From the NCBI GenBank assembly GCA_020692325.1, contig JAIMKR010000001.1, positions 214,953 through 278,952 of the forward strand: 64,000 nt of DNA, given 5' to 3'. The notes under the pieces were generated by a model. It searched no databases, was not told the origin of the DNA, and saw nothing but the letters and a program-made list of their open reading frames with translations. The stretch comes from Desulfocurvus sp. Lineage in GTDB: Bacteria; Desulfobacterota; Desulfovibrionia; Desulfovibrionales; Desulfovibrionaceae. This document shows, piece by piece, positions 63,968-64,000 of the stretch (the stretch's first letter is position 1; each line of letters starts with the position of its first letter). The position numbers and the translations under genes are program-made.

Positions 63968-64000
63968 ATGAAGAAGATTGAAGCCATCATCAAGCCGCAC
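63968..64000 (+). CDS. glnK: PII nitrogen regulator (5' end only)
   Basis: Only the first 11 codons are in the window: MKKIEAIIKPH, the conserved start of GlnB/GlnK proteins. The position directly after amt indicates GlnK, which blocks Amt when nitrogen is plentiful. The rest lies beyond the window. Confidence 0.85.
   Translation, partial: MKKIEAIIKPH

Overview
The window is a GC-rich bacterial chromosome segment. Its content and gene order resemble the Desulfovibrio group (Desulfovibrionales). The pointers are selenocysteine machinery (selA, selB), a psd-pssA-leuACDB block, a GrpE with an N-terminal cysteine cluster, a J-protein/CbpM/ClpB operon, CheV plus bacteriohemerythrin signalling genes, and a sigma-54-type promoter in front of amt and a PII gene. 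The taxonomic call is inference from gene content, not from a marker gene.

Layout. 1-3.5 kb (minus): a RicT/PSP1 protein cut by the window edge, a lone receiver, an MBL hydrolase and an unusual membrane-anchored receiver-like protein. 3.7-6.4 kb (plus): four overlapping genes for three prepilin-like proteins and a PilX-like protein with a beta-helix-like repeat. 6.5-10.8 kb: heat-shock operon cbpA-cbpM-clpB. 11-12.1 kb: a GGDEF protein. 12.1-13.15 kb: an accessory island holding a broken copy of the clpB 3' end, a perfect 19-bp hairpin and an AT-rich gene with a HEPN-like R-x4-H motif. 13.2-21.2 kb: an M29 aminopeptidase, grpE-dnaK, a periplasmic-binding lipoprotein and gatC-gatA. 21.2-24.7 kb: a zinc-homeostasis locus (zur, znuA, divergent permease plus TIGR03943 partner) with two palindromic operators between the divergent units. 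24.8-30.8 kb (minus): leucine biosynthesis and phosphatidylethanolamine synthesis.

31-44.3 kb: nitroreductase, UDP-glucose dehydrogenase, then a tight operon pdxJ-acpS-nnr-CBS-tsaE-lysC-cimA-MBL, followed by an iron alcohol dehydrogenase and a PAS-GGDEF-EAL protein. 44.3-48.5 kb (minus): comEC and murA, then tRNA-His. 48.8-55.2 kb (minus): selB, an M18 aminopeptidase, selA and folC, then tRNA-Arg. 55.7-60.6 kb: a sensory adenylate cyclase, hemerythrin, CheV, a lone HPt protein and a SYLF lipoprotein. 60.7-64 kb: dedA, tatA, an AT-rich regulatory region, amt and the first codons of a PII gene.

Most of the window is core metabolism and stress response. The part most worth a second look is the 12.1-13.15 kb island. 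The orphan prepilin cluster, the membrane-bound receiver and the zinc locus come next. All assignments come from reading motifs and gene order; no database search was run.
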